Below are positions 17,119 to 24,982 of a DNA stretch of 40,167 bases, piece by piece. The notes under the pieces are model-generated. The model had not been told where the DNA came from and made no database searches. It was given only the letters and a program-made list of their open reading frames with translations. Position numbers and translations under genes: made by a program. How positions within the stretch are numbered: the stretch's first letter is position 1; every line of letters begins with the position of its first letter. This stretch comes from Verrucomicrobiaceae bacterium (GTDB taxonomy: Bacteria > Verrucomicrobiota > Verrucomicrobiia > Verrucomicrobiales > Verrucomicrobiaceae), in contig JAEUHM010000022.1 of NCBI GenBank assembly GCA_016795485.1, positions 1 to 40,167 on the forward strand, written 5' to 3'.

Positions 17119-17460
17119 ACGAAAATGCCCTTCCAAACGCATTTTTTGCTACTGCGAAAATCCGCAATGACCTTCCAGAGGCTTTTTTGCCCTGTGCGGA
17201 AATCGCAATGGCCTTCCAAAGGCTTTTTTGCCATGTGCGGAAATCGCAATGGCCTTCCAAAGGTTTTTTTGCCATGTGCGAAAATCCGCAATGACCTTCC
17301 AGAGGCTTTTTTGCCCTGTGCGAAAATCCGCAATGACCTTCCAGAGGCTTTTTTGCCCTGTGCGAAAATCCGCAATGGCCTTCCAGAGGCTTTTTTGCCC
17401 TGTGCGAAAATCCGCAATGGCCTTCCAGAGGCTTTTTTGGCCCCTGCGAAAATCCACAAG
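17119..17460. repeat. 42-bp tandem repeat array in the leader region of the OmpH-like gene
   Basis: Seven units follow one another: 17153-17194, 17195-17235 (41 bp), 17236-17276 (41 bp), 17277-17318, 17319-17360, 17361-17402 and 17403-17444. A degenerate partial unit lies on the left (from about 17119) and another on the right (to 17460). Each unit contains, on the + strand, a CCTTCCA(G/A)AGGC dyad followed by six or seven T, which looks like a minimal intrinsic terminator; the second unit has a 5-bp stem GCCTT-CCA-AAGGC. There are no spacers, so this is not a CRISPR. The array lies between the ThuA gene and the OmpH-like gene. Confidence 0.95.
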
Positions 17461-17596
17461 CCCGTCCCAACCGTTCCCCAAGGCTCTCAAAAATGAGAAA
17501 CGGTGGCATTTAGTGCTGCCGACGAGAGGATTGGAAGAGGGGCTCGCTCCGGGCGGGCTGTCCAGACTTTGCCATTCTCGTCAGTCTTCCAAAACG
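17461..17596. other. Intergenic DNA between repeat array and ThuA gene
   Basis: Together with 17028-17118 this completes the 569-base gap between the OmpH-like start and the ThuA stop. Apart from the tandem array I see no gene, tRNA or convincing terminator here. The promoter of the OmpH-like gene must lie either in 17028-17118 or beyond the array. Confidence 0.5.
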
Positions 17597-18484
17597 TCAT
17601 GGGGCGGCACTTGCTTTGTCTGCCGTAGGGAAATCCGCCGCCAGAGCCGCCGTGCGGTCCACCTTACCCGTTGCCGCCCATTCCACACTCCGCTCTAGGA
17701 GTTCCTGGAAGCCGAGGCACTGCATGGAGTAGTCGGCATGGCCCATGACGTTGTGCACCACGCGGCCTTTTTGGTAATCAATGACCATCACCATCGGCTC
17801 AGCTTGGTTCGTTTGCTCGGAGATGGCTGTGGCTAGCACTTGGAGGTTCTCCGCTGGGCCGCGCAAGGAGTTATAAAGCTCGTCCTTGGCATGCATCCAG
17901 ACTTTTGGCAGCCCCTTCATGAGCGGATGCTCCGGCTGGATGGTGGTGACCTGAAACTCGTGCTGCGGGCCGTGCGACCCACCTTTGCCTGGGGAAGTAT
18001 CGCGCATCAGCTTGCCGTCCACCACGTAGAGGCGGGGGCCGTTCTTCTCGGTGCGTCCACCCCAACCGCCTACACCGATCATGCGATTGTATTCCAGCCA
18101 ATCGGTAAAGGCATTGTCTGCGGCATGAACGCAAACAAAGCCGCCACCACCTGCCACAAACGCTTCAAATGACTTCCGCACATCTTCAGGCCAAGCTTCC
18201 CCATTGTAGTTGGAGATAACAACCTGATGCGCGCTGAAGTTTGGCTTCCAAGTCTTCCAGCGCTCAGGCAGAGCGGCTTTCTCCTCAGGCTTAGCCTTCT
18301 TCGCTTCTGGCGGTGCGGTGGAGACAGAGACTTCAAAGTGACCGGCAGCTTCCAGAGCGCTTTTCATCACGGGTGTGGTCGCCTGCCAGTTGTGGTTGTT
18401 CTGTCCGTCAATGATCAGGACCTTGATTTTGTCTGCCGCAGAAGCTGCGGTGGTGAGGGCTAGGGCAAAAAGGAAAGCGCGCAT
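17597..18484 (-). CDS. Secreted ThuA-domain protein (trehalose-utilisation type)
   Basis: The 295-residue product has a signal peptide (MRAFLFALALTTAASA) followed by IKVLIIDGQNNHNW, the typical first strand of ThuA domains. The glutamine-amidotransferase-like core follows, with VVISNYNGEAWP, FVAGGGGFVCVHAADNAF, HGPQHEFQV, HPLMKGLP and RVVHNVMGHADYS. ThuA proteins are associated with use of trehalose and related disaccharides together with Gfo/Idh/MocA dehydrogenases, and two such oxidoreductases are in this window although not adjacent. The exported location is inferred from the leader. It is divergent from the class V aminotransferase, with about 60 bases between the starts. Confidence 0.9.
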   Translation of the reverse strand: MRAFLFALALTTAASAADKIKVLIIDGQNNHNWQATTPVMKSALEAAGHFEVSVSTAPPEAKKAKPEEKAALPERWKTWKPNFSAHQVVISNYNGEAWPEDVRKSFEAFVAGGGGFVCVHAADNAFTDWLEYNRMIGVGGWGGRTEKNGPRLYVVDGKLMRDTSPGKGGSHGPQHEFQVTTIQPEHPLMKGLPKVWMHAKDELYNSLRGPAENLQVLATAISEQTNQAEPMVMVIDYQKGRVVHNVMGHADYSMQCLGFQELLERSVEWAATGKVDRTAALAADFPTADKASAAP

Positions 18485-18544
18485 GGATGGAGTGGCGTTG
18501 TGGTTTGAAGTGGTTGATTCGGCCGAACTGGGCTACGGGATACT

Positions 18545-19672
18545 ATGCTCACTTCTGACAGTCGACACCGAGATTTTCCCACCCTAGAAGGCATCGCCTA
18601 CCTCAACACCGCTGCGGAGAGCGTGCCACCCGTCTGCGTCTCACAAGCCGTGGCAGACTACATGCACCACAAGCGCCTCGGCATGCGCGGCAGAGACCAC
18701 CACTTCCCACGCGTGGAGCGCTGCCGTGAAGTCGCTGCACGTTTCATGGGACTCACGCCTGCGGAAGTATCCTTCTGCTCATGCAGCTCAGAGGCCTACA
18801 ACCTCCTGGCCACCGCGCTTGATCTTCAATCTGGCGATGAAGTCGTCATCTCGGACCTGGACTTCCCCGCAGGCGCCACTCCGTGGCTGACCGCTCGTCA
18901 AAAACCCACCGTGCGGCTGTGGAAGTCGCACACGGGCAATCTGGAGTTGGAACATCTCCTCCCCCTGCTCAATGAGCGCACAAGATTGGTGCAACTCTCC
19001 CTTGTTAGCTTCTACAACGGCTATCGCCTGCCGTGGAACGAGGTGGCCGCACTCGTACGTCAGCACGCACCAAGCGCCGTGCTCTCAGCCGATCTCACCC
19101 AGGCCTTTGGCCGTGTGGACGTCAGCGGCCTGGATGCAGACGCCTTCATCTCCAGCACGCATAAGTGGACCCTCGGCATCCACGGAGGCGGCATCGTCGG
19201 CATACCGCAGAAAGCCGCTGCCAAACTCACCACCACCGCCGGCGGCTGGTATCACCTGGGCAACGCCTTTGATGCCGACCGCTTTGAGCGAGCCGCCGTG
19301 AAGCCGGGAGCCGCCAGCTTTTCCGTGGGCATGCCCTCCTTTGCCGCCCTGTATGCGCTAGACGCATCTCTGCGTTACTTGGAAGCCGTGGGAGTCTCTG
19401 CCATCGAGAAACAAATCAATCCCCTCGTCGAGCAGGCATACGAAGGCATCAAGAAGCTAGGCCACCAGCCCATGTGCGCCCTGGATCAGAAAACCCGCCC
19501 CACCGGCATCATCGCTTTCCAGAGCGAGCACAGCGCCCAACTCCACGCCGCCCTAGAAGCCGCCGACATCCACGTCATGCACCACGCCGGCCGCATCCGC
19601 ATAGCCCTCCACGGCTACAACACCGCCGAAGACGTCGAGCGACTGCTCGGGACACTCGCCCCTCACTCATAG
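18545..19672 (+). CDS. Class V aminotransferase-fold PLP enzyme (NifS/SufS-like)
   Basis: The 375-residue cytosolic enzyme carries the class V fold: IAYLNTAAESVPP at the start, SCSSEAYNLLA in the cofactor phosphate region, SADLTQAFG with Asp183 and Gln186 contacting PLP, and STHKW with Lys207 as Schiff-base lysine. Unlike cysteine desulfurases it lacks the mobile-loop active Cys: the expected region around residues 320-345 has none after Cys320 near the GHQPMCALD stretch. Selenocysteine lyase/isopenicillin epimerase-like members are the closest general group, and the substrate is unknown. A real cysteine desulfurase is encoded separately at 30.1-31.3 kb. Confidence 0.85.
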   Translation: MLTSDSRHRDFPTLEGIAYLNTAAESVPPVCVSQAVADYMHHKRLGMRGRDHHFPRVERCREVAARFMGLTPAEVSFCSCSSEAYNLLATALDLQSGDEVVISDLDFPAGATPWLTARQKPTVRLWKSHTGNLELEHLLPLLNERTRLVQLSLVSFYNGYRLPWNEVAALVRQHAPSAVLSADLTQAFGRVDVSGLDADAFISSTHKWTLGIHGGGIVGIPQKAAAKLTTTAGGWYHLGNAFDADRFERAAVKPGAASFSVGMPSFAALYALDASLRYLEAVGVSAIEKQINPLVEQAYEGIKKLGHQPMCALDQKTRPTGIIAFQSEHSAQLHAALEAADIHVMHHAGRIRIALHGYNTAEDVERLLGTLAPHS

Positions 19673-19775
19673 CCACCCCGCGCGCTCTTGTTCCGAAATC
19701 ACCAGTAAAGGGGCCACTCTTGGACCTTGTGGCCGTTGCGCGGGGCAGGAATGCCCCGGTTACTGACGGCTGGGC
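19673..19775. other. Short intergenic region with hairpins
   Basis: This convergent gap between the aminotransferase and the toxin gene contains a GGGGCA-GGAA-TGCCCC hairpin and a GGCCAC/GTGGCC dyad. Neither is followed by a T-run, so they are not classical intrinsic terminators, though they may stabilise 3' ends. Confidence 0.4.
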
Positions 19776-20102
19776 TCAAAGGCCGAGTAGGTCACGAAGC
19801 GCGGCTTTGACGGCGGTCATTTGTTCCGTGGTCAGCGTTCCGAGGCGGCGGGTGAGCTTGCGTTCGTCGAAACTGGCTAGTCCTTGCACGTTGACGGCTG
19901 ATTCTTTGGGCAGCCAGCGCGGTTTGCCGAGGTATACCTCGCCTCGCTCATGTCGAATCTGTGAGGTCAGCGGTGCCACGATCACCAAGGCTCGCGCGTT
20001 CCGCGGCTCGTCTGGAGCAAGCACCAGCACTGGGCGGCTTTTCTCGACCATGCCGAGTTCGGCAAACCACACTTCGCCAACGGCAGGACTAGTACGCGCC
20101 AT
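19776..20102 (-). CDS. PemK/MazF-type toxin
   Basis: The frame is open to 20222, but the ATG at 20102 starts the recognisable domain: a GEVWFAEL opening, then KSRPVLVLAP, the RPxxV strand typical of PemK/MazF, VIVAPLTSQIR, and NVQGLASFDERKL, ending in a helix (TEQMTAVKAALRDLLGL). The product is 108 residues, usual for the family. MazF-type proteins are mRNA endonucleases that arrest growth when released from their antitoxin. The start overlaps the upstream antitoxin gene by 14 bases, so translation is coupled. The partner is RelB/DinJ-like rather than a MazE-type protein. Confidence 0.88.
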   Translation of the reverse strand: MARTSPAVGEVWFAELGMVEKSRPVLVLAPDEPRNARALVIVAPLTSQIRHERGEVYLGKPRWLPKESAVNVQGLASFDERKLTRRLGTLTTEQMTAVKAALRDLLGL

Positions 20103-20319
20103 AGGCTCGGGTCCATTCGTCGGCCTGCTCCTCGGGAGAGAGCATTGGCTTTGGCTGCAATGATAACGAAAAAGGCAATGCTTTATGAATCGCGATCTGG
20201 GCAAGCATGAGATTAAAGGCATCCTCCGCGCTGAGACCCAGCTTGTGCAAGACAGCGTTGGCCTTGTTCAGCCGGGCGTTTGGCACGGTGGCTTTAAAAA
20301 CGGTGTTTGCTTTCGACAT
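20089..20319 (-). CDS. RelB/DinJ-like antitoxin
   Basis: The 76-residue protein has a RelB/DinJ-like pattern: an N-terminal basic strand (TVFKATVPNARLNKANAVL) expected to form a ribbon-helix-helix, then LGLSAEDAFNLMLAQIAIHKALPF, the hallmark LGLS..(D/S)A...ML.QI.....LPF of DinJ proteins. A Pro/Glu-rich C-terminal tail would bind the toxin. It lies immediately upstream of the PemK/MazF-type gene and overlaps it by 14 bases, so the pair should form one operon autoregulated by the antitoxin. The usual partner of DinJ is a YafQ/RelE-fold toxin, which makes this pairing a mixed one. Confidence 0.85.
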   Translation of the reverse strand: MSKANTVFKATVPNARLNKANAVLHKLGLSAEDAFNLMLAQIAIHKALPFSLSLQPKPMLSPEEQADEWTRAYGAY

Positions 20320-20403
20320 AAGAAAGGATGCCTCTAAGAGCGGTCTTGGTCAATAGGTGTCACTCCGGGTTGGTTGCTTGGCAGCTCTGAGCCCACGCGA
20401 TGA

Positions 20404-21957
20404 TCACTGCCCTGCCATGGGCTCAAAGAGGCGGAGGGTGTGGCCGGAGGGGGTGGTGATGCTTTTGGGGACGGGGAGGCTGACGAAGCGGGAGTTGGTG
20501 TCTTTACCAGAAACTTGTTTCCAGCCGGAGAAGGTGATTTGGAAGCTGTCGTTCCAGTCAAAGGCTACGTTGCGCTGAGGAACGCCGTTCACGACGGGTA
20601 CGCCGGCGTAGATGTTGTGGTCGATGATGAAGAAGGCACCGTTCTTGAGGTACTTCATGATGAAGAAAGGTGCGAGACCGCTGTCGTTGGTGGAGGCGAC
20701 CATAACGTTTCCGGAGATGGTGGTGGAGTTGACGAGGTTGCCGATTCTGACTTGTCCTGCTCCGGCTCTGGCGGTGTCGTTCTGGGTGAGGGTATTGCCA
20801 GTAACCAGGATGTTCTCTACCCCTCCATTCCCCGTCCAACCGCCGCCGAGGAAGACGCCGCCGACGTGGCAACGGTGGACGCGATTGCTGATGACCTGAC
20901 AGTTGGATGCGAACTTGCCGAAGTGCTCGGAAGCGACCTCGATGCCGATGTTGCAGTCTTCGACATCGTTTTCGACGATCTCGACGTTTCTGCCGCCATC
21001 GACGTAGATGCCACCGGCGGCTCGTGTGGCGGTGCGGGAGGCTTCGTCTGGGAAGCTGCCGGCAAAGTTGCCGCCGTAAGCGGGGTTGGTGGAGGAGTCG
21101 ATGCGGAAGACGCGGTTCCAACGGCAAACGCCGTGGCGGGCACGGTCTTCAGAGACGTTGGGCACTTCATCTCCCACGTAGGTGCTTTCGTGGCCAATGA
21201 AGTCGATGCCGATGTTGTTGCAGTCGTGGATGACGTTGTTGGTGACTCGAAAGTCGGTGACGTTGCCATTGAGGGTCAGTGCTTCCGATGCGCCGAGGCG
21301 GAGGTCGTGAAGGTGGCAGGAGTCGATGATGATGCGGGAGATGGGGATGGCGGATCTGCCCATGACGATAATGCCGTGGGCATTGCCGGTGAGGTCGTAT
21401 TTGACCGGGAAGTTGGTCCAGATGCCGTGGATCTGGCATTGGGAGAGGGTGATGTCTGAGCAGGTGTTGCCCGCGGTGGCATTGACGTAGATGCCAGTGG
21501 GGATCTGGAGCCTTTGTTGGGCATTGGTGCCGGCGGTCTTGAAGTTACGGAACACCATGCGGTGGACCTTGATGAACTGTGAGTTCTCAATCCTGAGGAT
21601 GCCTTCTTTGCGATCTGTCTGGGGTACTTCCCAGCCGGTGAGGTCTAGGATGGCTGGTGGATCTCCTTCGTGGGTCTGAAGGGTGATGGGTAACTCTGCG
21701 GTGCCAATTTTACCAACAAAGGCGACACGCTCGGCATAGGGCGCTCCGTCTCCACGGACGTGGATGGTATCGCCTGCTTGTATGGCGTTGATAGCGCGGG
21801 CGATGTTCCGAAACGGGGAGGAGAGGCTCAGGCCATCATTGGCGTCTGAGCCAGTGGTGGAAACGAAGTAGTCAGCGGCGATGAGGCGGCTTGCTGCCAC
21901 CAAACTGATGAGGCATGCAAGCTTGCCCGGAAATGCTGTTGTAGAACTATGTGGCAT
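20404..21957 (-). CDS. Secreted right-handed parallel beta-helix protein
   Basis: I use the ATG at 21957 (517 residues); another ATG at 21987 would add ten residues. A hydrophobic leader (KLACLISLVAASRLIA) is followed by DYFVSTTGSDANDG.S...PF.NI..A, the DUF1565/pectate-lyase-like opening in which GSD.N.G.....F.TI.KA is characteristic. The remainder is a ladder of short strands with repeating N.I, V..N.(V/I) and GI.(V/I) units (for example ITNNVIHDC-like, VENDVEDCNIGIEV, VISNRVHRC, VTGNTLTQN, ISGNVMV), the signature of parallel beta-helix repeats. Such folds occur in polysaccharide lyases and hydrolases. I cannot identify catalytic residues, so the substrate is open. Confidence 0.85.
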   Translation of the reverse strand: MPHSSTTAFPGKLACLISLVAASRLIAADYFVSTTGSDANDGLSLSSPFRNIARAINAIQAGDTIHVRGDGAPYAERVAFVGKIGTAELPITLQTHEGDPPAILDLTGWEVPQTDRKEGILRIENSQFIKVHRMVFRNFKTAGTNAQQRLQIPTGIYVNATAGNTCSDITLSQCQIHGIWTNFPVKYDLTGNAHGIIVMGRSAIPISRIIIDSCHLHDLRLGASEALTLNGNVTDFRVTNNVIHDCNNIGIDFIGHESTYVGDEVPNVSEDRARHGVCRWNRVFRIDSSTNPAYGGNFAGSFPDEASRTATRAAGGIYVDGGRNVEIVENDVEDCNIGIEVASEHFGKFASNCQVISNRVHRCHVGGVFLGGGWTGNGGVENILVTGNTLTQNDTARAGAGQVRIGNLVNSTTISGNVMVASTNDSGLAPFFIMKYLKNGAFFIIDHNIYAGVPVVNGVPQRNVAFDWNDSFQITFSGWKQVSGKDTNSRFVSLPVPKSITTPSGHTLRLFEPMAGQ

Positions 21958-22044
21958 GAACCGGCACTGAATCCGGCCCTTTGACATCGAAGATGATCTC
22001 AGGGTTCAAACGTTTCGTCATGCCCGTGATACGATGCCGGAGCG

Positions 22045-23025
22045 TCAGCGGGACATTTTTCTAACCGTTGCCTTGCCGCGCAAAACCTTGAGCCACGCCT
22101 CGAATGCGTCACGAGACGATTCATTCTCGATCATCCGCTCGACTTCAGGACGGACTTTCTCGATCGGGGGTGCGGCTCCAAGCTTCTTCGCTTCCAAGTA
22201 AATGATGATGTAGGCGGCGTCCAAGGCGACGACCTGACTGAGACCACCGTCTGCGAGCTCGAAAGCTTTGTCAGCGATGGTTTTGTCCATGAGCTTGCGC
22301 TCCATCCAGTCCCAAGCGCCGCCATTCTCGGCGCGGCTGTCCTGTGAGTAGGTCTTGGCAGTGGTGGCAAAGTCTGCACCGCCAGCGATTTTGGTGCGGA
22401 GCTCTTCGGCGAGCTGCTTTTGGGTCTCGGGAGTGCTGCCTGCTTCACCCGTGAACTTGGGGATGGTGATGGTGCTGATTTTGAGCATGTCCTTCTCGCG
22501 CCAGCGGTCGATGTTCTTCTTGTAATAGGCTTCCACTTCTTTGGGCGTGGGTGGCAGACGGCGCTGAGCCTTCTGAGCGCGCATGACCTGAACGATGATC
22601 ATTTTCTCACGAAGCTCGCGGAACTTTTTCATCGTCATGCCGCTCTTGGCCAGCTCGGTGACGAAGGCATTGCGGTCGCCCTTGAACTGCTCGCGGATGA
22701 GGTTGTCGATGTCGTCATCGACATATTGGCTTTTGATGGTGCCGCCGATCTTTTTGAACTCTTCAAGGATGAGCTCTCGGTCGATGAGGTTGTCGAGTGC
22801 GTTGCTTTCAAGCTCGCGGAGTTCTTGCTGAAGGCGAACGGGCTCGTTAGCGAGCTGCATCATCATGATCTGACGCTGAGCCGTGATGGTATCCTCAAGC
22901 TCGGACCAAGTGATGACCTTCCCATTGACGACTGCGGCGAGTCCGTTGGAGCGGGTAGCGCCCTGGACGGAGGCAGCAAGAAGAACAAATGTCATCGACA
23001 CAAAGAGGGCGCGTGCAAGGCTCAT
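22045..23025 (-). CDS. SurA-like periplasmic peptidyl-prolyl cis-trans isomerase
   Basis: The ATG at 23025 (326 residues) supplies a signal peptide (MSLARALFVSMTFVLLAASVQG); the frame is open to 23097. The SurA-type N-terminal chaperone domain follows: LAAVVNGKVITWSELED, a helical bundle with ALDNLIDRELILEEFKKIGGTI, and AYYKKNIDRWREKDMLKI. One parvulin/PpiC domain then covers about residues 180-290 (FATTAKTYSQDSRAENGGAWDWM, FELADGGLSQVVALDAAYIIIYLE). SurA has two parvulin domains; this has one, as in many non-enteric homologues. It would assist outer-membrane protein folding, like the OmpH/Skp-like chaperone encoded 5 kb away. Confidence 0.88.
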   Translation of the reverse strand: MSLARALFVSMTFVLLAASVQGATRSNGLAAVVNGKVITWSELEDTITAQRQIMMMQLANEPVRLQQELRELESNALDNLIDRELILEEFKKIGGTIKSQYVDDDIDNLIREQFKGDRNAFVTELAKSGMTMKKFRELREKMIIVQVMRAQKAQRRLPPTPKEVEAYYKKNIDRWREKDMLKISTITIPKFTGEAGSTPETQKQLAEELRTKIAGGADFATTAKTYSQDSRAENGGAWDWMERKLMDKTIADKAFELADGGLSQVVALDAAYIIIYLEAKKLGAAPPIEKVRPEVERMIENESSRDAFEAWLKVLRGKATVRKMSR

Positions 23026-23139
23026 AAGCAGAAATATCGGGTGGAGGGAAGAGGGATCACCGAACGCGAATAGTGGCACCCAGAGACAGGGTGTCAAACG
23101 TGGAAAGGAGCTATGAGCCTATGAAAGAGGGGCTGAAAA

Positions 23140-24453
23140 CTAGCCAATCTCCCAGCCTTTGCGGTATTTGCGCTTCACAAGGGCGTTCGCTGCTTCGTTG
23201 TTCGGAATCTTAAGTGCGGGGGAATCCCATTGGAGGGTCTCACCAGGGAAGACACTGGCAAGACAGCCCAAGAGAACGGCCTCGGTCATTGGGCCTGCGA
23301 AATCAAAGTTGGCCGTCGGCTTGGTACTACCACCTTTGAGGCAGCAGTCGATGAAGTCAAAGTAGTGATTGCGCTTCTCCAGAGTGGGGTAGACCACCGT
23401 TTTGAACTTCTCCGCAGGGTAGATGCGCGGAGTGCCGCCATGGGGGTGATGGATAATGCCATCGGTGCCGACATAGATGCTGCCTTGGTCGATCTTGGGC
23501 GGGTTGCCCGTGAGGGGCTTGAGTTGATCAACAATTGACTGCGGTGGCTTGTTGTCACCATCATACCAGGTCACTTTGACGTCTCCGTCGGTATATTGGG
23601 TGCCTTTGAAGGTGTATTCCACTTGTCCATTGATGGCCCAGTTCGTTTCATTGGCCGGAGCCAAGCCGGTGCTCTTCACTGAAATCGGGGCGGCGATGTC
23701 CAAAGCATGGAACCAGCCGCTGAACATGTGACAGCCCATGTCCCCGAGCGTTCCGGTACCGAAATCACGACGTTTCCGCCAGTTAGAGGGATGATAGTAC
23801 CCTTTAAAATAGGGACGCGGCTCGGCCGGGCCCAACCAGAGGTCCCAGTCGAAACCTTGGGGCACAGGTTCTGCCTGGGTTGGCACGGGGTCCATGTCTC
23901 CCCACTTCTTATTGGAGAATGTGTGGACTTCTTTGATCTTTCCGATCACGCCCATGTGGACCAACTCGACTGCATAGCGCTCTGAGAAGTCTGAGGAGAC
24001 TTGGATGCCCATTTGGGTCATGACGTTTTTCTCCCTGGCCTTGAGCATTAGCTGGCGGCACTCCCACAGGTTCTGCGCCAGCGGCTTCTGCCCGTAGACA
24101 TGCTTGCCCAACTCTAGCGCCTTGAGCCCGATTGGTCCGTGCATGTGGTCTGGGGTGGAGACGTTGACTGAGTCAATATTAGCTGCCTCTTTTTCCAATA
24201 GTTCACGCCAATCTTGGTAGCACCTCACATTTGGGAACTTCTGCTTCAGTTTCGCAAAGTTCCGCGTGTCCACGTCTGCCACAGCTACAAGTTCCCACAT
24301 GGGGTGATTGGACATCGCATTATAATCACTTGCAGACATCCCGGATGCACCAAACGCAGCATGACGGAGTTTTCCGTTGGGAGAGGCGGCGCGCATTCCT
24401 GAGGTGACGAAGGGGAAGGCGACTGCGGTGCGGATGAAGTGGCGACGATTCAT
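23140..24453 (-). CDS. Tat-exported Gfo/Idh/MocA family oxidoreductase
   Basis: The ATG at 24453 starts a twin-arginine leader, MNRRHFIRTAVAFPFVTSG; the longer open frame to 24636 adds no sensible sequence. The 437-residue product has a Rossmann entry (LRHAAFGASGMSASDY, a variant of GxGxxG), VAVADVD, STPDHMHGPIGLKALELGKHVYGQKPL with the family Lys (here QKP instead of EKP), and GTLGDMGCHMFSGWFHAL in the substrate domain. It is a predicted periplasmic NAD(P)-dependent sugar or cyclitol oxidoreductase. It belongs to a different subgroup from the 10.5-kb oxidoreductase, judged by the divergent motifs. It stands as a single gene upstream of the SurA-like gene on the same strand with about 110 bases between. 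Confidence 0.9.
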   Translation of the reverse strand: MNRRHFIRTAVAFPFVTSGMRAASPNGKLRHAAFGASGMSASDYNAMSNHPMWELVAVADVDTRNFAKLKQKFPNVRCYQDWRELLEKEAANIDSVNVSTPDHMHGPIGLKALELGKHVYGQKPLAQNLWECRQLMLKAREKNVMTQMGIQVSSDFSERYAVELVHMGVIGKIKEVHTFSNKKWGDMDPVPTQAEPVPQGFDWDLWLGPAEPRPYFKGYYHPSNWRKRRDFGTGTLGDMGCHMFSGWFHALDIAAPISVKSTGLAPANETNWAINGQVEYTFKGTQYTDGDVKVTWYDGDNKPPQSIVDQLKPLTGNPPKIDQGSIYVGTDGIIHHPHGGTPRIYPAEKFKTVVYPTLEKRNHYFDFIDCCLKGGSTKPTANFDFAGPMTEAVLLGCLASVFPGETLQWDSPALKIPNNEAANALVKRKYRKGWEIG

Positions 24454-24830
24454 GGTGGTTGTGGAAATGGGAAGCTTACTAACGCTATCAAACCGGGCGC
24501 TCTTCCGTTCGTTGGTGGATTGGACCATTGCTACCGGGTGGGTAGTTGATCCAACCCAAGAAATGAACGCACCCGTGTCGTTGCTGGCTAGCGTAATGGT
24601 TATGGAAACCAGTTTCGATAGAATGGCTGTGACCAATTGAGCACAGAGATTTCAATCGTTGGACTCGCCCACGGGCAGTCGGGCAATCGGTATTTATTTA
24701 ACCATTGTTTATTATTATATATTTATGAGTTTCTTGCGGTGAACCCTGTCTATCGTTATTCACATGGAAGTTCATGTGGTTAGGGCTTTATGAACTTTTT
24801 TCGTATGATATTGAAATTTGTATTGCGTTT
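24454..24830. other. AT-rich divergent intergenic region
   Basis: The 529 bases between the Gfo/Idh start and the HTH-receiver gene are markedly AT-rich from about 24650 on, including an almost pure A/T stretch near 24690-24730. A dyad CACATG-N6-CATGTG lies at 24761-24778, about 55 bases upstream of the predicted -35 element, and could be an operator. A frame continues upstream of the Gfo/Idh start but is not convincing as protein. The downstream half holds the promoter and leader listed separately. Confidence 0.5.
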
Positions 24831-24859
24831 TTGACACTTTTCGCAAATGTATGTATTAT
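24831..24859 (+). promoter_or_regulatory. Sigma70-type promoter of the HTH-receiver gene
   Basis: TTGACA at 24831-24836, a spacer of exactly 17 bases, and TATTAT at 24854-24859 form a near-consensus promoter in an AT-rich setting. Transcription would begin near 24866, leaving a leader of about 117 bases before the ATG at 24983. This is the strongest promoter I can see in the window. Confidence 0.75.
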
Positions 24860-24886
24860 TCCAGATACACCACGACTCTAGCCAAG

Positions 24887-24953
24887 ACAATTTGTATAGA
24901 AATTGTGGTTTATCGGGAATCCTTCCCGACTGCAAACCGATTTCGGTCCGAAA
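24887..24953 (+). promoter_or_regulatory. Structured 5' leader with consecutive dyads
   Basis: Four perfect dyads follow each other: ACAATTT-N6-AAATTGT (24887-24906), TCGGGAA-TCC-TTCCCGA (24913-24929), ACCGA-TT-TCGGT (24936-24947) and TTTCGG-T-CCGAAA (24941-24953). The last two overlap and exclude one another. They lie between the predicted transcription start and the HTH-receiver ATG, so they could be RNA hairpins controlling expression or DNA operators for a dimeric regulator such as the HTH protein itself. It matches no riboswitch class I know. Confidence 0.55.
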
Positions 24954-24982
24954 CTTCCAAAACACGCTAGAAACTCTCAACC

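Noticed and set aside
17028..17459. N-terminal extension of the OmpH-like protein through the 42-bp repeats
   Set aside because: It is in frame but lies ahead of a clear signal peptide, and the repeated 14-residue sequence is basic and unlike any Skp N-terminus.
17119..17460. CRISPR array
   Set aside because: Units are directly adjacent with no unique spacers, and no cas genes are present.
16696..17496. 266-residue plus-strand ORF through the OmpH-like gene and the repeat array
   Set aside because: The first half is antisense to a well-supported chaperone, and the rest is translation of the tandem repeat.
20440..21459. 339-residue plus-strand ORF opposite the beta-helix gene
   Set aside because: It is a composition shadow rich in Val, Asp, Gly and Ala with no domain; the minus strand has a leader and clear beta-helix repeats.
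24899..24982. Known riboswitch upstream of the HTH-receiver gene
   Set aside because: The dyads do not match the conserved cores of riboswitch classes I know, so only a structured leader is claimed.
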